From an uncultured Phascolarctobacterium sp. (GTDB lineage: Bacteria; Bacillota; Negativicutes; Acidaminococcales; Acidaminococcaceae), in the NCBI RefSeq assembly GCF_937920985.1, contig NZ_CALDXR010000004.1:1-50470 (forward strand): a stretch of DNA of 50,470 nt, in the 5' to 3' direction. Position numbers and translations under genes: made by a program. This document shows, one piece after another, positions 15,913 through 23,242 of the stretch (positions are counted from its first letter, which is position 1; each line of letters starts with the position of its first letter). The notes below the pieces were generated by a model. The model made no database searches. It was given only the letters and a program-made list of their open reading frames with translations, and was not told the origin of the DNA.

Positions 15913-17157
15913 TCAGAACAGGCTGATAACGCTGCTCAGACCAAGATATAAGCTGATTAAGAAGATTATCCAGCCTAATGCGGTTTGCAGAGTACTGTTA
16001 GTAAATTCACCCATGATTTTCTTGCTGCAGGTAAGATAAACCGTTACGCCTACAACTACAGGCAGAACGATACCGTTAACAGCCTGTGCCGTCATAATCA
16101 GCGCAATCGGATTAAAGCCGAAAGCAGAGATAACAATACCGGTTACAAGAACTGCTGCATTAGTAATAACAAAGCGTTTATCGCTTCTGTCAGTTTTCCA
16201 GCCCCACAAGCCTGCAAGTACATAGGATACGCCCATCGGTGTGCAGACAGCACTGGAAACACCGGCAGCAACCAGGCCAACAGCCATAAACGGCTGAGCA
16301 AAATCACCAAGAGTGGGCTGCAGCTGAACTGCCATATCCATAGCATTTTTTACGGTCATGCCCTGCATAACGGCAGCGGAAGTAATCAAAATTGCACCGG
16401 TTACAATGCCGCCGATAATCATCGGAATGTTAGTACCAAAGGCAACCAACGGCAGTTCCTCGGCGCTATGCCAGGTGCGTTTGGCGCTGGCAGCATGTAA
16501 AAACATGTTATAAGGAACAACGGTAGTACCAATCAAAGCCAGGCAGGTCATTAAAGAACCTTCGGGAATGTGCGGTACAAGACCACCAAACAATTCGCCA
16601 AGGTTCGGTTGTACAACAAGCATTGTAATCAGAAAAACAATGCACATAACTACAACGCAGACAGCCAAAAGCTTTTCCAGATATTTCAAAGCATCACCGG
16701 CAAAGCTCAAAAGCACCATAATGCACAGGCCCCAAATAGGTGCGATGATATGTGTCGAAACGCCGGTCAATGCGCTGACACCCAAAGCAGTACCCGTCAA
16801 GTCACCACCCATATAAGCAAAGCCGCCTACAGCGATAGCCACGGCAACCAGACCTACAAGGAATTTTCTGAGCAGCGGACGGTCATCAAAAGCAATCTGC
16901 AAGGTTTCAGCCAAATCCTTTTGAGTTACTACACCTAAACGTGCTGCCATACCTTGTGTAACAATAACGGCAATTACGGAAAAGACTATGCACCATAATA
17001 ATTCATAGCCATAACCTGCACCGGCTCTGGTAGAGCTTGTTACAGTACCGGGACCGATAAAGGAACCGCAGATTAAAAAACCGGGTCCCAAAGCAGCTAA
17101 TTTTTCTTTAAAAGTAAAGTGACGCGGTGCTCCAGCACCCTTTGTTTCCTTTTGCAT
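15913..17157 (-). CDS. NRAMP superfamily transporter with non-canonical substrate site
   Basis: The 414-residue protein has about eleven membrane segments and the NRAMP scaffold (LAALGPGFLICGSFIGPGTV at the start). The canonical DPGN of TM1 reads G35-P36-G37-T38, and the AxxMPH of TM6 reads TTVVPY (residues 211-216), so the aspartate, asparagine, methionine and histidine that coordinate manganese or iron are all replaced. Related departures are known in NRAMP-related magnesium transporters. Co-transcription with a ureohydrolase and the divergent IclR gene leaves two options: supply of a hydrated metal such as Mg2+, or uptake of the ureohydrolase substrate. I cannot decide between them. Confidence 0.85.
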   Translation of the reverse strand: MQKETKGAGAPRHFTFKEKLAALGPGFLICGSFIGPGTVTSSTRAGAGYGYELLWCIVFSVIAVIVTQGMAARLGVVTQKDLAETLQIAFDDRPLLRKFLVGLVAVAIAVGGFAYMGGDLTGTALGVSALTGVSTHIIAPIWGLCIMVLLSFAGDALKYLEKLLAVCVVVMCIVFLITMLVVQPNLGELFGGLVPHIPEGSLMTCLALIGTTVVPYNMFLHAASAKRTWHSAEELPLVAFGTNIPMIIGGIVTGAILITSAAVMQGMTVKNAMDMAVQLQPTLGDFAQPFMAVGLVAAGVSSAVCTPMGVSYVLAGLWGWKTDRSDKRFVITNAAVLVTGIVISAFGFNPIALIMTAQAVNGIVLPVVVGVTVYLTCSKKIMGEFTNSTLQTALGWIIFLISLYLGLSSVISLF

Positions 17158-17185
17158 TTGTAATGCCCCCTCAAAAAAATAAATA

Positions 17186-17241
17186 TATCAGACGTGTTTC
17201 GCTTTACATTATCGTTTTTCTTTTTATATTATCGTCTGATA
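17186..17241. promoter_or_regulatory. Inverted repeat, candidate IclR operator
   Basis: TATCAGACG (17186-17194) and CGTCTGATA (17233-17241) are perfect inverted 9-mers 38 bases apart. The second lies at the predicted transcription start of the NRAMP operon, the first in its leader. The IclR-type regulator gene is divergent and 230 bases away. Similar CGTCT-containing motifs overlap the -35 boxes at 18334 and 23053. Confidence 0.55.
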
Positions 17242-17247
17242 TTATTT

Positions 17248-17276
17248 CTTATATCACTTTACAGCAGCTCTGTCAA
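17248..17276 (-). promoter_or_regulatory. Promoter of the NRAMP-ureohydrolase operon
   Basis: Minus strand TTGACA (17271-17276), 17-base spacer, TATAAG (17248-17253). The leader to the ATG is about 80 bases and contains both arms of the inverted repeat described separately. Confidence 0.75.
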
Positions 17277-17469
17277 GATTTTTTTGTACTATTAATGTAA
17301 AACATTTCCACAAATCACATTTTCAGATATTTTCTTCAGTCAGACGCTGAAATAGTCTGCGCCAATCAAAAATAATGTATTATAAAAACGGCTCTCCAGC
17401 TCTTCATTGTCAGTCTAAATATATGTTATAATATATTTAATGTATCGAAGATATCGAAGGAGCATTATC

Positions 17470-18246
17470 ATGACTACTACTACACCAAAGCTAATTCAAT
17501 CAGTCCAGCGTGCTATTGATATTCTCAACTGCTTCACCAACAGCAACCCTGAAATAAGCATCAATGAAATCAGCGCCAAAACAAAACTGAACGTCAACAC
17601 AGCCCGTGGACTTATCAATACAATGGTAGCAAACAATCTGCTGCTTTTAGACCATAACACCAACCATTACCGCTTGGGCAGCTTTTTTCTGAGCAAAGCA
17701 GGCATTATCCAAAGCCAAATCCGTTCTTATATCATTCTCTGTAAACCGCTGATGAATGCGTTGGCAGAAAAGTATCATATAACTGCCAGCCTGCAGATTG
17801 TCAATCAGGATGAAATTGTCACGATTTATTGTGCTTATCCCGTCAGCACCTCTTATTACATCACCTTGTCCGAATATACGCCTCTGCCGGAATACGTTAC
17901 CTCATCCGGCAAGCTGCTTTTAAAGCATGTACTGCTTCCCGCACGCCCTGATTATCTGGACGATATTGAATTTAAGCCCTATACTCCGTATACCTTAAAA
18001 AATAAACAGGAGCTGCAAAAACAGCTCGATGAAATTACGGTTAAAGGCTATTCTGTAGAAAAAGAAGAATTTAATCTTGATGTCGGCAGTATCGCTGTAC
18101 CGATTTTTGATTTAAATAAAGACCTCATCGGCACTGTCAGCGTCACTGTCTTTGCCAGTGCCATGCCCCGTCTGGAAAAAAATTTGGTGCATGACCTGAA
18201 GCAGATTGCCGATCAGGTCGGCGGTTTAATCGGTATGCAGAAATAA
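17470..18246 (+). CDS. IclR family transcriptional regulator
   Basis: GAAGGAG about 8 bases before the ATG at 17470 fixes the start (258 residues). Residues 5-70 form the winged HTH (IQSVQRAIDILNCFTNSNPE, then ISINEISAKTKLNVNTARGLINTM). The rest is the IclR ligand-binding domain, with the typical VTSSGKLLLKH and a C-terminal YSVEKEEFNLDVGSIAVPIFD. It is divergent from the NRAMP-ureohydrolase operon, the classical arrangement for a local regulator. A TATAAT at 17427-17432 is a possible own -10. Confidence 0.88.
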   Translation: MTTTTPKLIQSVQRAIDILNCFTNSNPEISINEISAKTKLNVNTARGLINTMVANNLLLLDHNTNHYRLGSFFLSKAGIIQSQIRSYIILCKPLMNALAEKYHITASLQIVNQDEIVTIYCAYPVSTSYYITLSEYTPLPEYVTSSGKLLLKHVLLPARPDYLDDIEFKPYTPYTLKNKQELQKQLDEITVKGYSVEKEEFNLDVGSIAVPIFDLNKDLIGTVSVTVFASAMPRLEKNLVHDLKQIADQVGGLIGMQK

Positions 18247-18256
18247 ACCTTGTACT

Positions 18257-18296
18257 AATCTCGTTGCTTCCTTGCGCAAGTAACGAGATTTTCTTT
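18257..18296 (+). terminator. Terminator of the IclR gene
   Basis: A 13-bp stem with one G-U pair (18257-18269 with 18278-18290), followed by TTTTCTTTTT. Confidence 0.8.
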
Positions 18297-18333
18297 TTCA
18301 CGATATTGTCGTTTTTAAATTTGCAATTTCGTC

Positions 18334-18362
18334 TTGTATGATTTACGACTTTTTTGTATAAT
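18334..18362 (+). promoter_or_regulatory. Promoter of the ATC-hydrolase-family gene
   Basis: TTGTAT (18334-18339), 17-base spacer, TATAAT (18357-18362). The -35 is embedded in CGTCTTGTAT. The whole stretch to about 15 bases past the -10 closely resembles the promoter at 23053-23081. Confidence 0.75.
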
Positions 18363-18424
18363 GCATATGAGCTATATAGGTTTCCGTATATAGTCCAATG
18401 CAAAACAAGTGAGGGATTATTAAA

Positions 18425-18904
18425 ATGCAAGAAGAAGTTAAAGAACCGGTTTCCATGTTTGTTTTATTTGCCAGGATGTTTTCTATTACCGCCAAAAATC
18501 TGGAAAAAGAATTTGGCGAAAAAGGCCTGAAGGTCTTAGAGGACAGCGTTAAAGAATTTGGTATTGAACGAGGCAAGGACATTGCTGCCCGCGCCAAAGC
18601 CAACGGCAAAGAAAATACACTGGAAAATTATCTGGATAACTACGATATGGGCCGCAGCGAAGAATTCGGTTACGATACTGTTTATAAGCAAGACGGTATT
18701 CACCAGGATTTTCACCGCTGCGTATTTGCCAAAACCTGGATGGATGCAGGTGAAGAAAAATACGGACGCATTTATTGCGAAAATATCGATCCTGCTATCG
18801 CAGAAGGCTATAACGAAAATATGGAATGTGTGCATGACCATATCATGTATGCGGATGGTCATTGCACCTTCTGCTTCCGTATGAAAGAAAACAATAAAAA
18901 ATAA
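18425..18904 (+). CDS. L-2-amino-thiazoline-4-carboxylate (ATC) hydrolase family protein
   Basis: The 159-residue protein shows the family features: helical N-terminus, FHRCVFAKTWMDAG, YCENIDPAIAEGYNENM and a C-terminal HDHIMYADGHCTFCF with conserved cysteines. The named activity opens the thiazoline ring of ATC to N-carbamoyl-cysteine, although many Firmicutes members have no tested function. An M20 carbamoylase, which could remove the carbamoyl group, is encoded 4.3 kb downstream under a near-identical promoter. Sulfur amino acid genes lie between, so a cysteine-salvage role is plausible (inference). Confidence 0.75.
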   Translation: MQEEVKEPVSMFVLFARMFSITAKNLEKEFGEKGLKVLEDSVKEFGIERGKDIAARAKANGKENTLENYLDNYDMGRSEEFGYDTVYKQDGIHQDFHRCVFAKTWMDAGEEKYGRIYCENIDPAIAEGYNENMECVHDHIMYADGHCTFCFRMKENNKK

Positions 18905-18933
18905 TAACTGCAAACTATACCGATTAATAAAAA

Positions 18934-18985
18934 CTCCCCTTAATATACTGTACATTTGCTGCAGCTGATATTAAGGGGAGCTTTT
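18934..18985. terminator. Bidirectional terminator
   Basis: A 13-bp perfect stem CTCCCCTTAATAT (18934-18946) with 18968-18980, CTTTT downstream and an A-run upstream. It separates convergent genes ending at 18904 and 19008. Confidence 0.85.
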
Positions 18986-19007
18986 CTATATATTTTTATT
19001 TTCTACA

Positions 19008-19811
19008 TTAAAATGCAGGTTCAATAGTTCCTTTATATTTATCGGCAATAAACTTCTTCACAGCCTCAGACTGGTAAGCCTTCACAAATGCTTTATAAGC
19101 TTCTTTATCCTTGTCTTTGTTACGGGCAGCAATAATCATTACAGCCAGCGGTTCGTCCTTAGGCTCAAGGAAGATATTCTGCTTTTTAACATCCAGGCCA
19201 CCGCTCATTACATAGTTCATGGTAATAGCAGCAGCATCTACATCAGCCAGGCTGCGCGGCAGCTGTGCTGCCTCCAGCTCCTTAAATTTCAGATGCTTAG
19301 GATTATCGACAACATCCTTCGGCGTAGCCTTCATGCCCACACCATCTTTTAATTTTAACAGACCGGCGCGCTGCAAAAGCAACAGACCACGGCCGCCGTT
19401 TGTCGGGTCATTAGGAATAGCAATCGTTGCACCATCCGGAATATCCTTCACATCATGCACCTTATCACTGTAAATGCCCATGCGCATTAAAATAGCATTG
19501 CCGATGGGTACAAGGTCAGTCTTGTTCGTCTTGTTGAAATTATCCAGGAAGGGCTTATGCTGGTAGCTTACCAAATCCAGCTCACCATCCGCCAAAGCCT
19601 TATCCGGAGTAACGTAATCAGAGAACTCCACAACCTGTACCTTCAGGCCACTTTTGGCCGCTTCCTTGGCCGCAGCCTCCACAACCTCGGCATGGGGACC
19701 GGCGGTAGCACCAACCTTAATCGTTGTTTGAGCCTGTTTATCACCGCCGCCGCAGCCTGCTGCTGCCAATGCCACTACAGATAACGCAATAACCAATAAT
19801 TTTTTCAACAT
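19008..19811 (-). CDS. metQ: MetQ/NlpA family substrate-binding lipoprotein
   Basis: The 267-residue protein begins with a lipoprotein signal peptide ending in AAAGC (C20). It has the family sequence TTIKVGATAGPHAEVVEAA, then VEFSDYVTPDKALADGELDL and a late NIFLEPKDEP. MetQ delivers methionine to the MetNI ABC transporter. No metN or metI gene is adjacent, so this is an orphan binding protein working with a transporter encoded elsewhere. The methionine-specific T-box leader in front supports the substrate assignment. Confidence 0.9.
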   Translation of the reverse strand: MLKKLLVIALSVVALAAAGCGGGDKQAQTTIKVGATAGPHAEVVEAAAKEAAKSGLKVQVVEFSDYVTPDKALADGELDLVSYQHKPFLDNFNKTNKTDLVPIGNAILMRMGIYSDKVHDVKDIPDGATIAIPNDPTNGGRGLLLLQRAGLLKLKDGVGMKATPKDVVDNPKHLKFKELEAAQLPRSLADVDAAAITMNYVMSGGLDVKKQNIFLEPKDEPLAVMIIAARNKDKDKEAYKAFVKAYQSEAVKKFIADKYKGTIEPAF

Positions 19812-19841
19812 AATTCATCGTCTCCTTTGTAAAACTAAAAT

Positions 19842-20130
19842 AAAAAAAGCCTTCGTTTATCCATACCGCATTTTCATTATGCAGTAAGGGACGAAAGCAA
19901 ACTTCGTGGTACCACCCAATTTCACTGCTACCTCACGATAGCAGCCTCCTCAAGTACGCTGGCCTTAAGCCATTAATACTTCAGCACTGTAACGGGTGCA
20001 CCCGGACGACCTAAACTTGCGCTTCAGCCAATCAGCTCCAAGACCATCTTCGGCAAAATCTCCTGCACTTCCTTGCACCAAACGGAAGCTCTCTGTGGCA
20101 GTACTCCTTGCGTACTCTTCTTTTCATCGC
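19842..20130 (-). promoter_or_regulatory. T-box riboswitch, methionine (AUG) specifier
   Basis: Read leftward. Stem I features AGAGAGC and GGTGCAAGG are followed by the specifier triplet ATG at 20047-20045 in the context GAAGATGG. The T-box GGGTGGTACCACG is at 19917-19905. The antiterminator competes with a terminator formed by 19898 to 19849, ending in a seven-T run (19848-19842). Uncharged tRNA-Met should therefore allow transcription of metQ 31 bases further on. The specifier is read by position and context. Confidence 0.9.
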
Positions 20131-20153
20131 TCGTATATGAACTTGTGAGTAAA

Positions 20154-20182
20154 AATATACAACTTGTCAAAGCATCTGTCAA
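20154..20182 (-). promoter_or_regulatory. Promoter of the T-box-metQ transcript
   Basis: TTGACA (20177-20182), exact 17-base spacer, TATATT (20154-20159), placing the start close to the first T-box helix. Confidence 0.75.
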
Positions 20183-20360
20183 CAAAAAAACGAAAAAAAT
20201 TTCAAAAAGCCTAGTATTTTAGTAGATTTGTAAACGATGTTACAAAAATCACTTGGCTATATAGTTTGCTAATAGCGAAGAATAAAATAAATATAATTTT
20301 TTATTTTACATTTCTTCATTATAGCGCCCAAAAACATAACAAAAGCTGTAAATTTACCTA

Positions 20361-20389
20361 TTGACAAGCTAGGTTTTATCGTGTAAATT
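20361..20389 (+). promoter_or_regulatory. Promoter of the trans-sulfuration operon
   Basis: TTGACA (20361-20366), 17-base spacer, TAAATT (20384-20389). The leader to the first gene is about 185 bases and contains a CAAGCAA/TTGCTTG stem (20392-20398/20413-20419), the mini-ORF at 20493-20501 and small stems around AACTGC/GCAGTT. No known riboswitch is recognised in it. Confidence 0.65.
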
Positions 20390-20480
20390 ATCAAGCAAAC
20401 ATCACACAAGCATTGCTTGTTGATTTTGTTTCACGAATAAAAAATTTGACAATATCACGCTCAACAGGTGAGAAGATTCC

Positions 20481-20501
20481 GGAGGAGAAAAAATGCAGTA
20501 A
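20481..20501 (+). other. Two-codon leader ORF (Met-Gln-stop) with strong ribosome binding site
   Basis: GGAGGAG (20481-20487), five A residues, then ATG CAG TAA (20493-20501). The ribosome binding site is better than that of the structural gene 80 bases later. It may be chance, or a minimal leader ORF that stalls ribosomes. Confidence 0.4.
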
Positions 20502-20581
20502 CGTGCATAAAACTGCTTGCTGCAGTTCTGATGCAATATCCGGTATCTTGCCGCCTGACCTTGAAAGGAGAAGATGACACT

Positions 20582-21721
20582 ATGGAATTTGCAACAAAAT
20601 GTATTCATGAAATCGGCGCAGCTGACGCAACCGGCAGCATTACCCCGGCAATTTATCTTTCCTCAACCTTTGCACACCCCAAGTTGGGGGACACCACAGG
20701 CTTTAACTATACACGTGAATCCAACCCGACACGTGCACGCCTAGAACAGCTTTTAGCAGCATTGGAAAACGGTGTCGATGCCTTGGCTTTTTCCTCCGGC
20801 ATGGCTGCAGTTGATGCGGTTATGAATCTGTTCGCGCCCGGCGACCATATCATCACCGGCAACGATCTCTACGGCGGCTCCTTCCGTCTGTTCCGCAACC
20901 TTAACGCCAAAAACGATGTAGAGTTCACCTCTGTGCATACTTCTAAGCTGGAAGAAATCAAGGCTGCCATTAAGCCCAACACTAAAGCCATCTTTTTGGA
21001 AACACCGACCAACCCCACAATGGAAATCAGTGATTTGCGTGCTATCAGTAAAATCGCCCATGAAAATAACTTTTTGGTTATCGTCGACAATACCTTTCTG
21101 ACACCATATTTTCAAAGACCGCTGGACCTTGGCGCTGATATCGTTATCCATAGCGGAACAAAATATCTTTGCGGTCACAACGATGTACTCGTAGGCTTTA
21201 CCGTGGTCAAGGATCCTGTTATCGCCGACAAGCTGCGTCTGATTTATAAAACAACCGGTGCCTGTCTGGGAGCACTTGATGCCTGGCTCGTTATCCGCGG
21301 TATCAAAACTCTGCCGCTGCGTATGGAGCAGCACCAGAAAAATGCTTTTGCCATTGCCAAATGGCTGCAGGAGCAACCGCGTGTACAATACGTTTTATAT
21401 CCCGGTCTGGAAAATCATCCCGGTTATGCAATCAACAAAGCGCAGACCACCGGCTTCGGCGGCATGATTTCCTTTGCTGTCGACAACGCGGAAACGGCAC
21501 GCCAAATTCTTGAGGGCGTCAAGCTCATTAAATTTGCCGAAAGCCTTGGCGGTACGGAAAGCCTGATAACCTATCCGATTCGCCAGACGCATACCGACCT
21601 TACTGCCGAAGAATGTGCCGAAAAGGGGATTACGGATTGTCTGCTGCGCTTCTCTACAGGCATCGAAGCAACGCAGGATCTGATTGACGATTTGGCACAG
21701 GCCTTTGCTGCAGTAAAATAA
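20582..21721 (+). CDS. Trans-sulfuration PLP enzyme (cystathionine gamma-synthase/beta-lyase family)
   Basis: The ATG at 20582 is preceded by AAGGAG and fits the family's start (MEFATKCIHEIG); the open frame upstream is leader. The 379-residue protein has the fold type I motifs: SGMAAVDAVMNLF, ETPTNPTMEI, VDNTFLTPYFQRPLDLGAD, and the PLP lysine in HSGTKYLCGHNDVLVG. SLGGTESLITYPIRQTH is the C-terminal substrate region. The exact reaction (gamma-synthase, gamma-lyase or beta-lyase) cannot be fixed by eye. It is followed 29 bases later by a MalY/PatB-type C-S lyase, the usual pairing for making homocysteine from cysteine. Confidence 0.85.
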   Translation: MEFATKCIHEIGAADATGSITPAIYLSSTFAHPKLGDTTGFNYTRESNPTRARLEQLLAALENGVDALAFSSGMAAVDAVMNLFAPGDHIITGNDLYGGSFRLFRNLNAKNDVEFTSVHTSKLEEIKAAIKPNTKAIFLETPTNPTMEISDLRAISKIAHENNFLVIVDNTFLTPYFQRPLDLGADIVIHSGTKYLCGHNDVLVGFTVVKDPVIADKLRLIYKTTGACLGALDAWLVIRGIKTLPLRMEQHQKNAFAIAKWLQEQPRVQYVLYPGLENHPGYAINKAQTTGFGGMISFAVDNAETARQILEGVKLIKFAESLGGTESLITYPIRQTHTDLTAEECAEKGITDCLLRFSTGIEATQDLIDDLAQAFAAVK

Positions 21722-21750
21722 TTTATGAAAATAAAGTTTGGTGATAGTTT

Positions 21751-22932
21751 ATGACTAAATATGATTTTGACAAGATAATCGACAGACGTAATACAGACTG
21801 CCTAAAATATGATTTTGCCATCCAGCGTGGTCGTCCGGCAGACGTCTTACCTTTTTGGGTAGCAGATATGGATTTTCCTATTGCCCGGGAAATACAGGAA
21901 GCACTTGTTGAACGCTGCCAACATGCCATCTTCGGCTATAGTGAAAGTACAGAAGCATATTTTCAGGCTGTCCGCGACTGGTATACTAAGCATTTCAACT
22001 GGAGCCCTGAATCCGAATGGCTCACCAAAACTCCCGGCATAGTTTTTGCCCTTGCGATGGCAGTGAAGGCCTTCACTAAAAAAGGTGAGGGCGTACTTGT
22101 ACAGCAGCCGGTTTATTATCCTTTCAGCGAGATTATTGAGGATAATGAGCGCAAGCTGATTAATTCACCGCTCATTCTGAAAAACGATCATTATGAAATG
22201 GACTTTGCCGATTTGGAAGAAAAAATCATCGCCAATAATGTTAAGCTGATGCTTTTATGCTCACCGCATAACCCCGTAGGCCGTGTCTGGACACGCGACG
22301 AGCTGCAAAAAGTGGGCGATATCTGCCTTAAGCATGGTGTAATTACCGTAAGTGATGAAATTCACGGCGATTTCGTCTGGGGAAATAACTCTCAGACGGT
22401 TTTTGCAAGTTTGGGTGAACAGTACGAGCAAAATTGTGTAATCTGCACTGCACCCAGCAAAACCTTCAACATTGCCGGCCTACAGGTATCCAACATCTTC
22501 ATTCCCAACAAAATTTTACGCCACCGCTTCCGCAAGCAAGTGGCAGCAGCAGGCTACAGCCAGGTAAATACCATGGGACTCGTTGCCTGCCAGGCGGCCT
22601 ACACTTATGGCGAAGATTGGCTAAAACAGGCAAAGACTTATATCGAAGATAACATTAAATTTGTTGATGCTTATCTGAAGCAGAACCTGCCGCAGATTAA
22701 GCTGCTCTGGCCTGATGGGACATATCTGATTTGGCTTGATTGCAGTGCCTTAGGCCTTACAGCTGCCGAACGCAAGCAGTGGCTCTGGCATAAAGCACAC
22801 CTTTGGCTTGACGGCGGCGGTATCTTCGGCAAAGAGAGAGAAGCCTTTGAACGTATCAACGTTGCCTGCCCCCGCGCGCTATTATTACAGGGACTTGAGC
22901 AGCTGAAGCAAGCTGTTCATGAATTAAATTAA
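21751..22932 (+). CDS. MalY/PatB family PLP C-S lyase (cystathionine beta-lyase type)
   Basis: The 393-residue protein begins like MalY/PatB (YDFDKIIDRRNTDCLKYD) and has PFWVADMDF. CSPHNPVGRVWTRDEL and VSDEIHGDFVW follow, then the PLP lysine in APSKTFNIAGLQVSN and a late GTYLIWLDC. The family cleaves C-S bonds of cystathionine or cysteine. It is the second gene of the trans-sulfuration operon and ends at a strong terminator, so the pair probably feeds methionine synthesis. Confidence 0.88.
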   Translation: MTKYDFDKIIDRRNTDCLKYDFAIQRGRPADVLPFWVADMDFPIAREIQEALVERCQHAIFGYSESTEAYFQAVRDWYTKHFNWSPESEWLTKTPGIVFALAMAVKAFTKKGEGVLVQQPVYYPFSEIIEDNERKLINSPLILKNDHYEMDFADLEEKIIANNVKLMLLCSPHNPVGRVWTRDELQKVGDICLKHGVITVSDEIHGDFVWGNNSQTVFASLGEQYEQNCVICTAPSKTFNIAGLQVSNIFIPNKILRHRFRKQVAAAGYSQVNTMGLVACQAAYTYGEDWLKQAKTYIEDNIKFVDAYLKQNLPQIKLLWPDGTYLIWLDCSALGLTAAERKQWLWHKAHLWLDGGGIFGKEREAFERINVACPRALLLQGLEQLKQAVHELN

Positions 22933-22971
22933 ATTTATTAATTCCATTCTTTACACGATGTAACTGAAAAA

Positions 22972-23014
22972 CTGCTGCCTTCTTTGTAGCAAAAGTGAAG
23001 GCAGCAGCTTGTTT
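22972..23014 (+). terminator. Terminator of the trans-sulfuration operon
   Basis: An 11-bp perfect stem CTGCTGCCTTC (22972-22982) with 22997-23007, then CTTGTTTTT. Confidence 0.85.
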
Positions 23015-23052
23015 TTATTTTCGCTATACTTTTGCAGGTTCATTATTCCGTC

Positions 23053-23081
23053 TTGTAAATTGACGCCGATTTGTATATAAT
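23053..23081 (+). promoter_or_regulatory. Promoter of the carbamoylase gene
   Basis: TTGTAA (23053-23058), 17-base spacer, TATAAT (23076-23081). CGTCTTGTA overlaps the -35, as in the promoter at 18334-18362. A leader of about 150 bases to the ATG holds no recognised structure. Confidence 0.75.
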
Positions 23082-23242
23082 GCAGATAAGCTATCCTATG
23101 CTTGTTTGCTGTAACGCTCTTATCGGAGCAGATAAAACAGCGGAACAAATTTGTTTTAAAGCTATAATAAAATATAATAAACTTGTTTTTTTACGCTTTT
23201 GCCGCTATACAAAAGCCTAATGAAGCAGGAAGGGAGCATTAT

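Noticed and set aside
20390..20581. SAM riboswitch before the trans-sulfuration genes
   Set aside because: None of the conserved SAM-I core sequences are visible; only small stems and a mini-ORF are present.
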